A stretch of DNA of 64,000 bases from Clostridiales bacterium. Its GTDB lineage: Bacteria > Bacillota > Clostridia > Oscillospirales > Acutalibacteraceae. The translations under genes and the position numbers were made by a program. Positions within the stretch are counted from its first letter, which is position 1. Every line of letters begins with the position of its first letter. Of the stretch, positions 8,015 through 16,720 are shown one piece after another. The notes beneath the pieces are model-generated. The model did not search any database, was not told the DNA's origin, and was given only the letters and a program-made list of their open reading frames with translations. Location: positions 176,845-240,844 of the forward strand of contig DXYF01000028.1 of the NCBI GenBank assembly GCA_019415945.1. The letters are read 5' to 3'.

Positions 8015-8590
8015 TCACTTATTAACCTCTGAGGTTCCCTTTTCCCGCAAAAAAGTTGATTCGAGATCTGCAAGATGCAGCTTTACAGCAAGAGGGTATT
8101 TGTCGTACGCCTGACTGATTGTATTGCTGTTTTTGTCTCCGAATTCGCCCATGTGCCATCTGATTGCCATTGCTTCATCAATTTTGAGATGCATTTTTCG
8201 TTCAATTAAAAACACCGACTTTTCACCGTGTCCGTAGGGAAACTGGTCGTCAATCGCATAGTACGGCACCTTTTCCCACTGACCCGTAAGGTCGTTTTTT
8301 ACATTTCTTGAAGATACCTTATAAAACTGTGCCTTGCACAAATCGTGAAGTAATCCGCAAATTGCGAAACTCTCAATATTGTCTGTTTCTTCATCAAAAT
8401 GCTTTTCCATCATTGTGTTAAAAACACTTACTGAATGCATAACAAGTCCGTTCTCACAGGCACAGTGATATTTAGTACTTGCGGGAGCGGTGAAAAAGTC
8501 AGTTCGTTTCAGCCATTCCAACAGCTCATCGGCACCCTGCCTCGTGATATGTTCCTTGTAAATCGCAATAAATTCTTCTTGAGCAGTCAT
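8015..8590 (-). CDS. HD domain phosphohydrolase-like protein
   Basis: A 191-aa protein with a metal-binding HD signature: H in ENGLVMHSVSV, the paired HD in GLLHDLCKA near residue 85, and a distal histidine in AIRWHMGEF. Such domains hydrolyse phosphate esters, often on nucleotides, but the substrate cannot be read from the sequence. The N-terminal region (EEFIAIYKEHITRQGADELLEWLK) resembles hydrolases annotated in Firmicutes and phages as HD proteins acting on nucleic-acid-related substrates. It has an AGGAGG ribosome binding site and starts after the terminator of the ispH-rpsA operon; ligA follows, so a link to DNA maintenance is plausible but only inferred. Confidence 0.8.
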   Translation of the reverse strand: MTAQEEFIAIYKEHITRQGADELLEWLKRTDFFTAPASTKYHCACENGLVMHSVSVFNTMMEKHFDEETDNIESFAICGLLHDLCKAQFYKVSSRNVKNDLTGQWEKVPYYAIDDQFPYGHGEKSVFLIERKMHLKIDEAMAIRWHMGEFGDKNSNTISQAYDKYPLAVKLHLADLESTFLREKGTSEVNK

Positions 8591-8624
8591 ATATTTCCTC
8601 CTGTAAGGTAATACTAAAAAAACA

Positions 8625-8644
8625 GGGCACCCATTAAGGTGCCC
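8625..8644 (-). terminator. Rho-independent terminator after ispH-rpsA
   Basis: Minus-strand 7-bp GC-rich stem GGGCACC/GGTGCCC with a 6-base loop followed by TGTTTTTTT, placed 14 bases after the ispH-rpsA stop codon. It separates that operon from the HD-ligA unit. Confidence 0.9.
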
Positions 8645-8657
8645 GTTTTATGTAGGA

Positions 8658-10664
8658 TTATTCAGTTTCCTCTGCTGTTTTAATTGTCTCCTCAACTGTT
8701 TCTTCAGCTGCTTCCTTTACCGGAGCCTGCTCAACCTCAGAGAGAAGAGCACGCATTGAAAGACTTACACGCTTCTTGTCAAAATCAATCGCTGTAATCT
8801 TAGCCTCAACAGTCTCACCAACCTTAAGAACATCAGAGGGCTTGTCGATTCTCTTGTTGGCAATCTGAGAAATGTGAATAAGACCGTCAATACCGGGGAT
8901 AATGTTTGCAAACGCACCGAAAGATGTAAGACCTACAATAGTAGCGTTAACAACCGTACCCTCAGGGTATTTGTTTTTGAGAATTTCCCATGGATTATCT
9001 TCAGCATTTTTAAAGCCGAGAGAGATTTTCTTTGTTTCCTCGTTAATATCCTTTACATAAACATCAACGGTGTCGCCGACATTTACAACTTCGCTCGGAT
9101 GCTTGATGTGAGTCCAAGAAAGCTCGGAAATATGGATCATACCGAATACTCCGCCGAGGTCTACAAAAGCACCGTAGCTTGTAAGTGACTTAACAACGCC
9201 CTTATAACGCTTGCCGATTTCGCAGTTCTTCCAGAATTCCTCACGCAAAGCAGCTCTGCGCTCCTTGAGTACGCTGCGGATTGAACCGATAGCTCTTCTG
9301 CGTCTGCCGTGCTGTGATACCTCGATAAGTCTGAACTCGACATCCTGACCTACGAGATCCTCAAGCTTTTCGTCACGGGTAGCAGTAGCCTGTGAAGCAG
9401 GGATAAATATTCTTACTCCGTTGTAAAGAACGATTACGCCGCCCTTTACAGCTTCAGTTACCTTGCTTGTAAGAATTTCCTGAGAATCTACCTTTTCCTG
9501 AAGCTCATCCCAACCTTTTTGAGCGTCAACTCTACGCTTTGAAAGCATAATTGTACCCTCTTGGTCGTTAGTCTTCATGATAAGAAGCTCAATTTCGTCG
9601 CCGACTTTGACAACATCCTCAGGTCTTGCATTGGGGTCGTTTGAAAGTTCAGAAGCAGGAATGATACCCGTCTGTTTTCTTCCGACATCGACTTGAACCT
9701 CGTTGGGAGCAATGCTGAGCACTGTACCCATTACCCTCTCATTTGTATTTAAGTTTTTGAGGGACTCTTCAAGTAACTCCTCAAAAGATTCTTCAAAATT
9801 TGTTTCACCGGATTTAATTTCACTCATTGTATCCAGTACCTCCTTTATTATCCTTGCAGGCGTTGACGCACCTGCAGTTACGCCTATATTATTTGCCGAC
9901 CTAACTTTTGAATAGTCAAGCTCCCCCGATGTTTCGATAAGAACGGTGTTTAAGCATTGCTTTTTGCATATATCAAAAAGCTTGCCTGTATTAGAGCTGT
10001 GTCTGTCACCAATAACAACCATAAAATCAGAGCTTGCAGCTATTGTGTCTGCTTCGGTTTGCCTAACTGACGTAGCATTACATATTGTATCAAATATTTT
10101 TGCATTTGTACATAGGTTTTTTATCTTTTTTATACATTTTTTCCACTCTTTTGTGTCAAAAGTGGTTTGTGCAACAACTAACAGTTGTTTATTATTCGAT
10201 TTTGGAATTATCGAAAATATTTCAGCTAACTCCTGCTCGTTATTAAAAGTATAACATTCCGCATTGCAATGTCCTATTATACCGCAAACTTCCGGATGCA
10301 TCTTGTTTCCTGCAATGAGAACAATATCTTTATCGGGATCAGCCGATGAAACCGTAGTGTGGATTTTTTTCACAAAAGGACAGGTCGCGTCCTTGAAATC
10401 ATATCCTCCGCTTTCTAATTCATCAATAATATGCTGTGGTACTCCGTGCGAGCGGATTACAAGCGTTTCACCGTCTCTTAGTTCCCCAACAGACTCAATG
10501 GTACGGCAGCCTCGGCTTTCGAGGTCACGCACAACCTCCATGTTATGAATTATCGGTCCGAGAGTACACACCTTGTAATTTTTATCAAGCAACTCCTCGA
10601 CCATTTTTATTGCACGGTTAACTCCGAAACAAAAACCCGCTGATTTAGCTATTTTTATATTCAC
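8658..10664 (-). CDS. ispH: IspH (HMBPP reductase) fused to ribosomal protein S1
   Basis: Bifunctional 668-aa protein known from Clostridia. Residues 1 to about 285 are 4-hydroxy-3-methylbut-2-enyl diphosphate reductase, the last MEP pathway step, with the three iron-sulfur cysteines in GFCFGVNRAI (Cys12), DATCPFV and TICNATS and the substrate histidines in SHGVP and NKMHPEV. A linker of about 25 acidic residues leads to four S1 RNA-binding repeats (starting near 308, 392, 475 and 560), the last two being the best conserved (TSYGAFVDLGGVFGMIHISEL and a similar copy). The C-terminus is Glu-rich. Its start lies inside the end of plsC (20-base overlap), consistent with translational coupling in the cmk-plsC-ispH unit. 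Confidence 0.96.
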   Translation of the reverse strand: MNIKIAKSAGFCFGVNRAIKMVEELLDKNYKVCTLGPIIHNMEVVRDLESRGCRTIESVGELRDGETLVIRSHGVPQHIIDELESGGYDFKDATCPFVKKIHTTVSSADPDKDIVLIAGNKMHPEVCGIIGHCNAECYTFNNEQELAEIFSIIPKSNNKQLLVVAQTTFDTKEWKKCIKKIKNLCTNAKIFDTICNATSVRQTEADTIAASSDFMVVIGDRHSSNTGKLFDICKKQCLNTVLIETSGELDYSKVRSANNIGVTAGASTPARIIKEVLDTMSEIKSGETNFEESFEELLEESLKNLNTNERVMGTVLSIAPNEVQVDVGRKQTGIIPASELSNDPNARPEDVVKVGDEIELLIMKTNDQEGTIMLSKRRVDAQKGWDELQEKVDSQEILTSKVTEAVKGGVIVLYNGVRIFIPASQATATRDEKLEDLVGQDVEFRLIEVSQHGRRRRAIGSIRSVLKERRAALREEFWKNCEIGKRYKGVVKSLTSYGAFVDLGGVFGMIHISELSWTHIKHPSEVVNVGDTVDVYVKDINEETKKISLGFKNAEDNPWEILKNKYPEGTVVNATIVGLTSFGAFANIIPGIDGLIHISQIANKRIDKPSDVLKVGETVEAKITAIDFDKKRVSLSMRALLSEVEQAPVKEAAEETVEETIKTAEETE

Positions 10665-11277
10665 GCAAATCCTGCTCTCTCATTATTTTAATTTGTTCCA
10701 TGATCCTGTTGGAAGCATCCTTGAGCTCTTTTCTTCCTCCGTTAGGAGTTAATCCAAGCTGCTGCGGAGTAAGAGGTTTTCCGAAATGAATTACACGCTT
10801 TGAAAAGAGTCTTTTTGGATTTCCCACTACTGTTATACAAGCGGGAATTACAGGAACCTGCATTTGCTGTGCGACAAGTGCACACCCGCTTCTCGGACGC
10901 ATAAGTTCACCAGTTTTGGTTCTGCCGCCCTCGATAAAAATAGTCATTATCTCGCCTTCTCTGATTAGATCCTCGCCTGTTTCTATAGCCTCGTTATCGC
11001 CGGTTCCTCTTTCAACCGGGAAAGCTCCCAAAGCACGAATCAATGCAGAGAAAAATTTGTTTCTGAAAAGCTCCGATTTAGCCATAAAAAAAAGCCTGCG
11101 TTTCTGACAAAGACCCAGCAAAACAGGGTCAGAGTATGATAAGTGATTACAGGCTACTATAAATCCCTGCTTTTCCGGTATAGCGTATTCATTAACTGAC
11201 TTATATCTGTATAAAAGCTTAAATATCGGAGTACATACAATTCTGCCGACAAAATAAAGCACCTTTGATTGTCCCAT
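10645..11277 (-). CDS. plsC: 1-acylglycerol-3-phosphate O-acyltransferase (PlsC family)
   Basis: Transfers an acyl chain to lysophosphatidic acid to make phosphatidic acid at the cytoplasmic membrane. The 210-aa protein shows the four acyltransferase blocks: NHLSYSDP (HX4D-like, with H at about residue 41), GAFPVERGTGDNEAIE, FIEGGRTKTGELMRPRSGC and VPVIPACI. An N-terminal hydrophobic segment fits a peripheral or single-span membrane protein. It begins on the last base of the cmk stop codon and its end overlaps ispH, so cmk, plsC and ispH-rpsA form a tightly coupled unit; this order is common in Clostridia. Confidence 0.93.
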   Translation of the reverse strand: MGQSKVLYFVGRIVCTPIFKLLYRYKSVNEYAIPEKQGFIVACNHLSYSDPVLLGLCQKRRLFFMAKSELFRNKFFSALIRALGAFPVERGTGDNEAIETGEDLIREGEIMTIFIEGGRTKTGELMRPRSGCALVAQQMQVPVIPACITVVGNPKRLFSKRVIHFGKPLTPQQLGLTPNGGRKELKDASNRIMEQIKIMREQDLREYKNS

Positions 11278-11945
11278 TAAATGTTCTCCTTTATTACAGA
11301 TATAATTTTTTCTACCGACTGTTCAAAATTGAGCTCTGTTGTATCTACCATTATACATCCCTGTGCAGGCTTTAAAGGTGCAGTTTCACGGTGAGTGTCA
11401 TTATAATCACGAGTGATAACATCGTTTAGCACATCCTCGTATTTTACATCCATGCCTTTTTCGCAAAGCTCCTTATACCTACGCTCCGCTCTTGCTTCGG
11501 GAGATGCACTGAGGAATATCTTAACCTTTGCGTCGGGCAGTACAACCGTTCCGATATCTCTGCCGTCCATGATTACATTGTGCGTCTTTGCTATATTTCT
11601 CTGCAAATCAAGAAGATACGCTCTGACGGTCGGTACAGCGGATATTTTTGACGCCATCATAGAAGCCTCTGGAGTTCTTATCAGCCCCGAAACATCTTCG
11701 CCGTTGAGCAAAACCACCTGTTCTCCCGAATCATTGAATGTGAGATCGACTGTTATTTCACTCAAAAGATTTTCAACCTCTTTTGAAGGCTTCGGCTCGA
11801 CGCCTTTTCTTGACGCGGCAAGACCTATTGTTCTGTACAACGCACCTGTATCGACATATATATAGTCAAGAGCCTTTGCCGCTCTCTTTGCTATTGATGA
11901 CTTTCCTGCACCTGCAGGGCCGTCAAGAGCTATTGCAATAGACAT
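11277..11945 (-). CDS. cmk: Cytidylate kinase
   Basis: Phosphorylates CMP and dCMP to the diphosphates. The 222-aa protein has the P-loop DGPAGAGKSSIAKR at about residues 7-20, the CMP-binding segment YVDTGALYRTIG, the NMP-binding insert typical of bacterial CMP kinases (about 60-125), GRDIGTVVLPDA, and the lid region with SPEARAERRYKEL. The ATG beginning MSIAIAL is nine bases after GGAGAGG; an ATG three codons upstream directly abuts that ribosome binding site and is less likely. It lies 18 bases after the flavoprotein gene. Confidence 0.95.
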   Translation of the reverse strand: MSIAIALDGPAGAGKSSIAKRAAKALDYIYVDTGALYRTIGLAASRKGVEPKPSKEVENLLSEITVDLTFNDSGEQVVLLNGEDVSGLIRTPEASMMASKISAVPTVRAYLLDLQRNIAKTHNVIMDGRDIGTVVLPDAKVKIFLSASPEARAERRYKELCEKGMDVKYEDVLNDVITRDYNDTHRETAPLKPAQGCIMVDTTELNFEQSVEKIISVIKENI

Positions 11946-11963
11946 AAAATTCATCCTCTCCGA

Positions 11964-13211
11964 TTAATCGCTTTTTATTTCTGCGGCACAAATACCCGCA
12001 AGTCTGCCTGTGCTCCAAGCTATTTGAAGATTAAATCCGCCTGTATAGGCATCACAATCCAATATTTCACCTGCAAAGTACAGTCCTTTTATCAGCTTGC
12101 TTTCCATTGTTTTGGGGTTGATTTCCGTGGTTTTAACACCGCCTGAAGTTATTATTGCTTCTTCAATCGGTCTGAAACCGTTTATTTCAATCGTAAATTC
12201 CTTTAAAATTTCACAAAGTTTTCTGCGTTCCTCTTTTGTAACGGAGTTGCATTTTTTGTCAAAAGGTACTCCCCACCTTTTCAGTACGGGAATTATAATT
12301 TTTTTCGGCAAAAGCTTTATAAATGAATTTGAAACATCCTTGTTTGCGTTTTCTCTGAAATCATTTTGAATCCTTTTGTCAAGCTGCTCATGTGTTAACG
12401 CCGGCTTTAAATCAATTAAAGCTGTATATTTTCTGCAAGACATATCCCGAATATGAGAACTTGCAGATAAAACCATGGGTCCGCTTATTCCGAAGTGAGT
12501 AAAAAGCATTTCGCCGAAGTCGGAATACACGATTTTGTTTGAATTGTTATTCCTGATCTTCAGTGAAACATTTTTTAGTGATAAACCTTGCATGGACTTG
12601 CAGTCGGGATTGCTGCTTTCAAGCGGGACAAGCGACGGTTTTAACGGAGTCACTGTATGACCTGCTTTTCTTGCAAAATCGTATCCATCACCGGTTGAAC
12701 CTGTAAGCGGATAACTCATACCGCCGCAGCAAACGATTACGCTGTCACAATAATAAGTCGCATTTTCACACTCAACACCGATTGCCTCGTTATTTTCGAT
12801 TATAACGGAATGTGCTTTGTCGCAGACCACCTTACAGCCGCTGTTTTTTACAAAATCATTGAGGGCGTCCACTACATCAACGGCTTTATCCGACACGGGA
12901 AAAACCCTGTTACCTCTTTCGGTTTTCAGCTCAAGTCCGAGGTCTTCAAAAAACTCGATTGTGTCACGAGGCGTAAAAGAATTTATTGCAGAATAAAGAA
13001 ACTTGCCGTTTACAGGAACATTTCTGATAAAGCCCTGAACATCACAGTCATTTGTGACATTGCACCTGCCCTTTCCTGTTATCATTATTTTTCTGCCGAC
13101 ACGCTTGTTCTTTTCTATAACAATAACCTTTGCACCGTTTCTCGCCGCAAAACCTGCCGCAACAAGTCCCGACGCACCCGCACCGATTACAACAACCTTT
13201 TTACTTATCAT
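11964..13211 (-). CDS. NAD(P)/FAD-dependent oxidoreductase, HI0933/YhiN family
   Basis: A 415-aa flavoprotein with an N-terminal dinucleotide-binding motif VIGAGASGLVAAGFAARNG, the family motif KRVGRKIMITGKGRCNVTN at about residues 38-56, and the C-terminal FAD motif GLYFAGEILDCDAYTGGFNLQ followed by AWSTGRLAG. These are the marks of the HI0933-like (aminoacetone oxidase or BaiN-like) family, whose physiological substrate is usually unknown. A middle domain with SGGMSYPLTGSTGDGYDFARKAGH is also typical. It sits between a MurR/RpiR regulator (two bases after it) and cmk; this neighbourhood is widespread in Clostridia and says little about its substrate. Confidence 0.9.
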   Translation of the reverse strand: MISKKVVVIGAGASGLVAAGFAARNGAKVIVIEKNKRVGRKIMITGKGRCNVTNDCDVQGFIRNVPVNGKFLYSAINSFTPRDTIEFFEDLGLELKTERGNRVFPVSDKAVDVVDALNDFVKNSGCKVVCDKAHSVIIENNEAIGVECENATYYCDSVIVCCGGMSYPLTGSTGDGYDFARKAGHTVTPLKPSLVPLESSNPDCKSMQGLSLKNVSLKIRNNNSNKIVYSDFGEMLFTHFGISGPMVLSASSHIRDMSCRKYTALIDLKPALTHEQLDKRIQNDFRENANKDVSNSFIKLLPKKIIIPVLKRWGVPFDKKCNSVTKEERRKLCEILKEFTIEINGFRPIEEAIITSGGVKTTEINPKTMESKLIKGLYFAGEILDCDAYTGGFNLQIAWSTGRLAGICAAEIKSD

Positions 13212-13213
13212 AA

Positions 13214-14092
13214 TTATTGCTTATCCTGTTCAGTATCATGATTTGTATATACGCCCTCTCTGTTCCAAACCTGTTCAAGCTGACGAAAAGTTTCGGAAAC
13301 CTCATCTTTCTTTTTGAGTACGGTTGCGACGATGAGAGCGTTAATTAAGCTTAAGGGTGCAACAAGCGAATCGACTATTGACGCCATATCGCTTCTTGCT
13401 ATTAAAACAGAATCGGCGGACTGTACCAAAGGAGAAGCCATGCTGTCTGTAATTGCAACCGCATGGGCACCTCTTGATCTTGCAAAATCCATAGCGTCTA
13501 CGGCCATTTTACTGTAGCGTGGGAATGAAATGCCTATCATAACATCCTTATCGGTGATTCTGAAAATGTGTTCATATGCAGAAGTGGAGCTTGTTGTGTT
13601 TACTACACGGACATTGTCAAATATTAATTCAAAATAGTAAGCGAGAAAATTTGCTATTGCGGCGGTAGAACGCACGCCGAATATATATATCCTCTTTGCC
13701 TTGCAAATTTCATCCACGGCACGGCTGAAATCTTCATGCGAGGTTTCTTCTATTGTTCGCCTGATTTTTTCTATATCTTGATTAAGAACACTGTCTAAAA
13801 CATTTTCATTTCCTATTCTGCCGTAAGTAACCTCAATTCTCTGCACCGATGTAAGCTTATTTCTTATCATCTCCTGCATGGCTTTTTGAAGTTTAGGATA
13901 GCCGTCATAACCCAGTTCGGAAGCAAACCGCACCACTGTACTCTCCGATACGCCCACGGTTTCTCCGAGCTTTGATGCAGTCATAAACGCCGCTTTATCG
14001 TAATGTTCCTCAATATACAAAGCAATTCTTTTTTGCCCCTTGGAAAATGAATTCATCATCAAGTCAATTCTTGTAAGTAAATGAGTTATCAT
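13214..14092 (-). CDS. MurR/RpiR family transcriptional regulator
   Basis: A 292-aa regulator with an N-terminal helix-turn-helix of the RpiR type (residues 1-75, including the segment SKLGETVGVSESTVVRFASELGY) and a C-terminal SIS sugar-phosphate-binding domain (about 110-250, with FGVRSTAAIANFLAYYFEL and GISFPRYSKMAVDAMDFARSRG). Such proteins sense phosphosugars. No sugar operon is adjacent: the genes downstream are a flavoprotein, cmk, plsC and ispH-rpsA, separated by two bases, so it may control or simply share transcription with this unit. A promoter is visible 65-93 bases upstream. Confidence 0.92.
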   Translation of the reverse strand: MITHLLTRIDLMMNSFSKGQKRIALYIEEHYDKAAFMTASKLGETVGVSESTVVRFASELGYDGYPKLQKAMQEMIRNKLTSVQRIEVTYGRIGNENVLDSVLNQDIEKIRRTIEETSHEDFSRAVDEICKAKRIYIFGVRSTAAIANFLAYYFELIFDNVRVVNTTSSTSAYEHIFRITDKDVMIGISFPRYSKMAVDAMDFARSRGAHAVAITDSMASPLVQSADSVLIARSDMASIVDSLVAPLSLINALIVATVLKKKDEVSETFRQLEQVWNREGVYTNHDTEQDKQ

Positions 14093-14156
14093 TCTGTAAT
14101 ACCCCTTGTTTGCACATCAATATATAATACAAATAGAAAAACAATCAATTTCTTTC

Positions 14157-14185
14157 ATTTTAACACATTGGCTTGCAGAATTCAA
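14157..14185 (-). promoter_or_regulatory. Promoter of the RpiR-cmk-plsC-ispH operon
   Basis: Minus-strand TTGAAT and TAAAAT with a 17-bp spacer, located 65 bases before the regulator start codon in the divergent gap shared with hisH. Confidence 0.65.
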
Positions 14186-14245
14186 TAATAACAACTTTGA
14201 TTTTAATTATTATTTACAATATTATGAAATGTTATGTACTTATAG

Positions 14246-14274
14246 TTGCAAAGAATATGCACATATGGTAAAAT
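14246..14274 (+). promoter_or_regulatory. Promoter of hisHF
   Basis: TTGCAA and TAAAAT with a 17-bp spacer; the -10 is preceded by a TG extension (TGGTAAAAT). It lies 34 bases before the hisH start, so the leader is short and no attenuator is visible, unlike the main his operon. Confidence 0.75.
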
Positions 14275-14307
14275 CATCTTAAATTAGTTAATACTGGAGA
14301 TGAAAAT

Positions 14308-14940
14308 ATGATTGCTATAATTGACTACGGGGCAGGCAATATCCAAAGCGTTAAAAAGGCTCTTGCCCATATCGGGTGCGAAGCTTTTGTTACAAGAGAT
14401 AAAAATAAAATTATGCAGGCTGACGGTGCTGTTCTTCCCGGAGTAGGCTCTTTCGGCGATACTATGGATACTATGAATAAGTTCGGTATCAAAGATACCG
14501 TTGTTGAATACACAAAAAGTCAAAAGCCCTTTTTGGGCATATGCCTGGGTTTACAGCTTCTTTTTCCCGGCAGTGAGGAAAGCCCTAAAGCCGAGGGGCT
14601 TGGAATTTTTAACGGTACAATAACAAAAATCCCCTCTAATGATGGATTAAAAATACCTCATATTGGCTGGAACAGCCTTGAGATAAAAAAAGGAAGCAGG
14701 CTTTTTGCAAATATCGAAAAAAATCCGTATGTGTATTTTGTACATTCATATTTTCTGACCGCAAGCGACAGAAACATCGTATCGGCACAAACAGAGTACG
14801 GCGTAAAGATTGACGCCGCTATTGAAAAAGATAATATATTTGCAACTCAGTTTCACCCCGAAAAAAGCGGTGAAACAGGACTGAAAATTCTTAAAAATTT
14901 TGCAGACATAGTAAGCAACGGACAAGGAGGTATATTGTAA
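14308..14940 (+). CDS. hisH: Imidazole glycerol phosphate synthase, glutaminase subunit HisH
   Basis: Class I glutamine amidotransferase that feeds ammonia to HisF in histidine synthesis. The 210-aa protein has the oxyanion strand VLPGVGSFGD, the nucleophile elbow GICLGLQLLF (Cys near residue 79) and the His/Glu pair in QFHPEKSGETG near 180. GGAGATG precedes the ATG. The stop overlaps the hisF start (TAATG), giving a tight two-gene operon of the two subunits of one enzyme, about 30 kb away from the other his genes. Confidence 0.97.
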   Translation: MIAIIDYGAGNIQSVKKALAHIGCEAFVTRDKNKIMQADGAVLPGVGSFGDTMDTMNKFGIKDTVVEYTKSQKPFLGICLGLQLLFPGSEESPKAEGLGIFNGTITKIPSNDGLKIPHIGWNSLEIKKGSRLFANIEKNPYVYFVHSYFLTASDRNIVSAQTEYGVKIDAAIEKDNIFATQFHPEKSGETGLKILKNFADIVSNGQGGIL

Positions 14941-15695
14941 TGTACGCCAAAAGGATTATTCCCTGCCTCGATGTAAAAAACGGCAGGGTTGTTAAAGGAA
15001 TGAGCTTTGTTAATCTGATTGATGCAGGCGATCCTGTTGAAAGTGCCGTTCAGTACGACAAGCAAGGTGCCGACGAACTTGTATTTCTTGATATAACAGC
15101 GTCAAGTGATTCAAGAAACATCACTATCGACATGGTTGAAAAAGTAGCCGACTCTATATTCATACCGTTTACGGTGGGCGGAGGAATAAGAAGTGTTGAT
15201 GATTTCAACGCACTTTTGCGTGCAGGAGCGGACAAGGTTTCGGTTAATTCCGCCGCAGTACACCGCCCCAAATTAATCAGCGAAGCGGCATATAAATTCG
15301 GAAGTCAGTGCGTTGTTGCCGCTATTGACGCAAAAAGATGTGAAAACGGCTGGGAAGTATATGTAAACGGAGGAAGAACCCCTGTCGGACTTGACGCCTT
15401 GGAATGGGCGGTAAAATGCGAAAAACTCGGTGCAGGAGAAATTCTGCTCACAAGCATGGATGAGGACGGTCAAAAAAAAGGATATGACATTGCACTTACA
15501 AAAGCTGTATCCGAAAGAGTAAATATACCTGTAATTGCAAGCGGCGGAGCAGGAGCTTTGGAACATTTTTATGAAGCATTTACAGAAGGAAAAGCCGACG
15601 CCGTTCTTGCGGCATCACTTTTTCACTTCGGCGAAATCCCTATTCCAGAATTAAAAAAATATTTAAACGAGAAAAATATTCCCGTAAGATTATAA
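14940..15695 (+). CDS. hisF: Imidazole glycerol phosphate synthase, cyclase subunit HisF
   Basis: TIM-barrel cyclase that with HisH converts PRFAR to imidazole glycerol phosphate and AICAR. The 251-aa protein has the catalytic aspartate in IPCLDVKNGRVVKG (Asp11), LVFLDITASSD, the phosphate-binding GGGIRS and ASGGAG motifs, and the second catalytic aspartate in TSMDEDG. The length is normal. Its last six bases overlap the end of the convergent esterase gene, and no hairpin terminator is visible in the overlap. Confidence 0.97.
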   Translation: MYAKRIIPCLDVKNGRVVKGMSFVNLIDAGDPVESAVQYDKQGADELVFLDITASSDSRNITIDMVEKVADSIFIPFTVGGGIRSVDDFNALLRAGADKVSVNSAAVHRPKLISEAAYKFGSQCVVAAIDAKRCENGWEVYVNGGRTPVGLDALEWAVKCEKLGAGEILLTSMDEDGQKKGYDIALTKAVSERVNIPVIASGGAGALEHFYEAFTEGKADAVLAASLFHFGEIPIPELKKYLNEKNIPVRL

Positions 15696-16532
15696 TTTTT
15701 CTTTAAAGAATTTTATTATCTTATCCCATATTATATCCTGATAAAAATTGATGTCTGCGTGTTCGGCACCGTTAATTGCAATTAATGTTGCATCACAGTC
15801 AAATTCAGTGAGCTTGTCGTGGAGTATTTCACTCTGAGAAAACGGCACTGTACTGTCACCTGTGCCGTGAATAATCAAAAACGGCGGTGCATCTTTTGTT
15901 ACATGCGAAACGGGACTTATTTTAAAAGCTTCATCCTTATGAGTGAAAACATTTTTACCCATCATCAATGATTCAAAGCTTGCCTGTGCCTGAAGCTCGG
16001 ATTTAAACGGAAATTTTGAAAGATCTGTCGGAGGATACCAAGGGCAAACCGCATACACTTTGCTTGACTGTTCAAGGTAATCTCCGACATCGTACTTTTT
16101 GTCATTAACAAGTCCTGCCATAGATGCAAGATAACCTCCGGCAGACTCCCCCATTACTCCGATGCGTTTTGTATCTATTGAATATCTGTCCGCATGAGCC
16201 TTTAGGTAGCGTATTCCGGACTTTACATCTTGAAGCTGAGTGGGAAATACAGCTTCGTTGCTTGTTCTGTATTCAACGCTTGCAACAACAAATCCGCTTC
16301 TCGCAAGCTGAGATAAATATGCAAGGTGTGCTGATTTATCTATTGAGAGCCAGCCTCCTCCGCACACCCAAACAACACAGGGATATTTTTTGGTTTTATC
16401 TTCCGGGTAAATGAGATCCAGTTTTAAATCTTTTCTTGTATGTCCAAACCAAGAGTCAACCTGTGAAAATGTAATATTTGTCACAACGCAGTACTGCGGA
16501 TTTTCTATTTTTACATCAATTACTTTTTTCAT
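15690..16532 (-). CDS. Alpha/beta hydrolase (esterase-like)
   Basis: A 280-aa cytoplasmic hydrolase (no signal peptide) of the hormone-sensitive-lipase or BD-FAE-like type. The nucleophile elbow GVMGESAGGYLA (Ser near residue 130) is clear; the oxyanion region is VWVCGGGWLS, the acid is probably the aspartate in HGTGDSTVPF, and the catalytic histidine lies in GAEHADINF. The natural substrate, possibly an acetyl or feruloyl ester of a plant polysaccharide or a xenobiotic ester, cannot be decided. It is a single gene, following the tsf terminators and converging with hisF. Confidence 0.85.
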   Translation of the reverse strand: MKKVIDVKIENPQYCVVTNITFSQVDSWFGHTRKDLKLDLIYPEDKTKKYPCVVWVCGGGWLSIDKSAHLAYLSQLARSGFVVASVEYRTSNEAVFPTQLQDVKSGIRYLKAHADRYSIDTKRIGVMGESAGGYLASMAGLVNDKKYDVGDYLEQSSKVYAVCPWYPPTDLSKFPFKSELQAQASFESLMMGKNVFTHKDEAFKISPVSHVTKDAPPFLIIHGTGDSTVPFSQSEILHDKLTEFDCDATLIAINGAEHADINFYQDIIWDKIIKFFKEKL

Positions 16533-16626
16533 AATGTAATCTCCCGACTGTTAAAATATTTGTATATATTATACATTGTATAAACAGACGGGTCAACAAG
16601 TCAAATATATATTTACTGTAAAAAAA

Positions 16627-16641
16627 GTCGAGTGCCTCGAC
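16627..16641 (-). terminator. Hairpin with T tract between tsf and the esterase
   Basis: Minus-strand stem GTCGAG/CTCGAC with a three-base loop followed by seven T residues. It lies downstream of the main tsf terminator and of a larger nested stem-loop, so it acts as a second stop for read-through or ends a short transcript from the gap. Confidence 0.6.
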
Positions 16642-16648
16642 ACGCAAA

Positions 16649-16689
16649 TCGGGCAGACAGGTTAATATTATCAAACCTTCTTTGCCCGA
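16649..16689. repeat. Nested inverted repeat between tsf and esterase genes
   Basis: Outer arms TCGGGCA/TGCCCGA and inner arms AGGTT/AACCT form a long interrupted stem with an AT-rich loop. It has no T tract directly after it on the minus strand. It could stabilise the tsf mRNA 3' end or be a small RNA; neither is shown by the sequence. Confidence 0.5.
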
Positions 16690-16720
16690 CCGTTTTCGAG
16701 CAGTTTCCTATAATGCAAAA

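Noticed and set aside
8874..9188. Long plus-strand frames opposite the S1 repeats (also opposite ligA, polC, hisB and others).
   Set aside because: They have no ribosome binding sites, odd composition and lie antisense to well-conserved genes.
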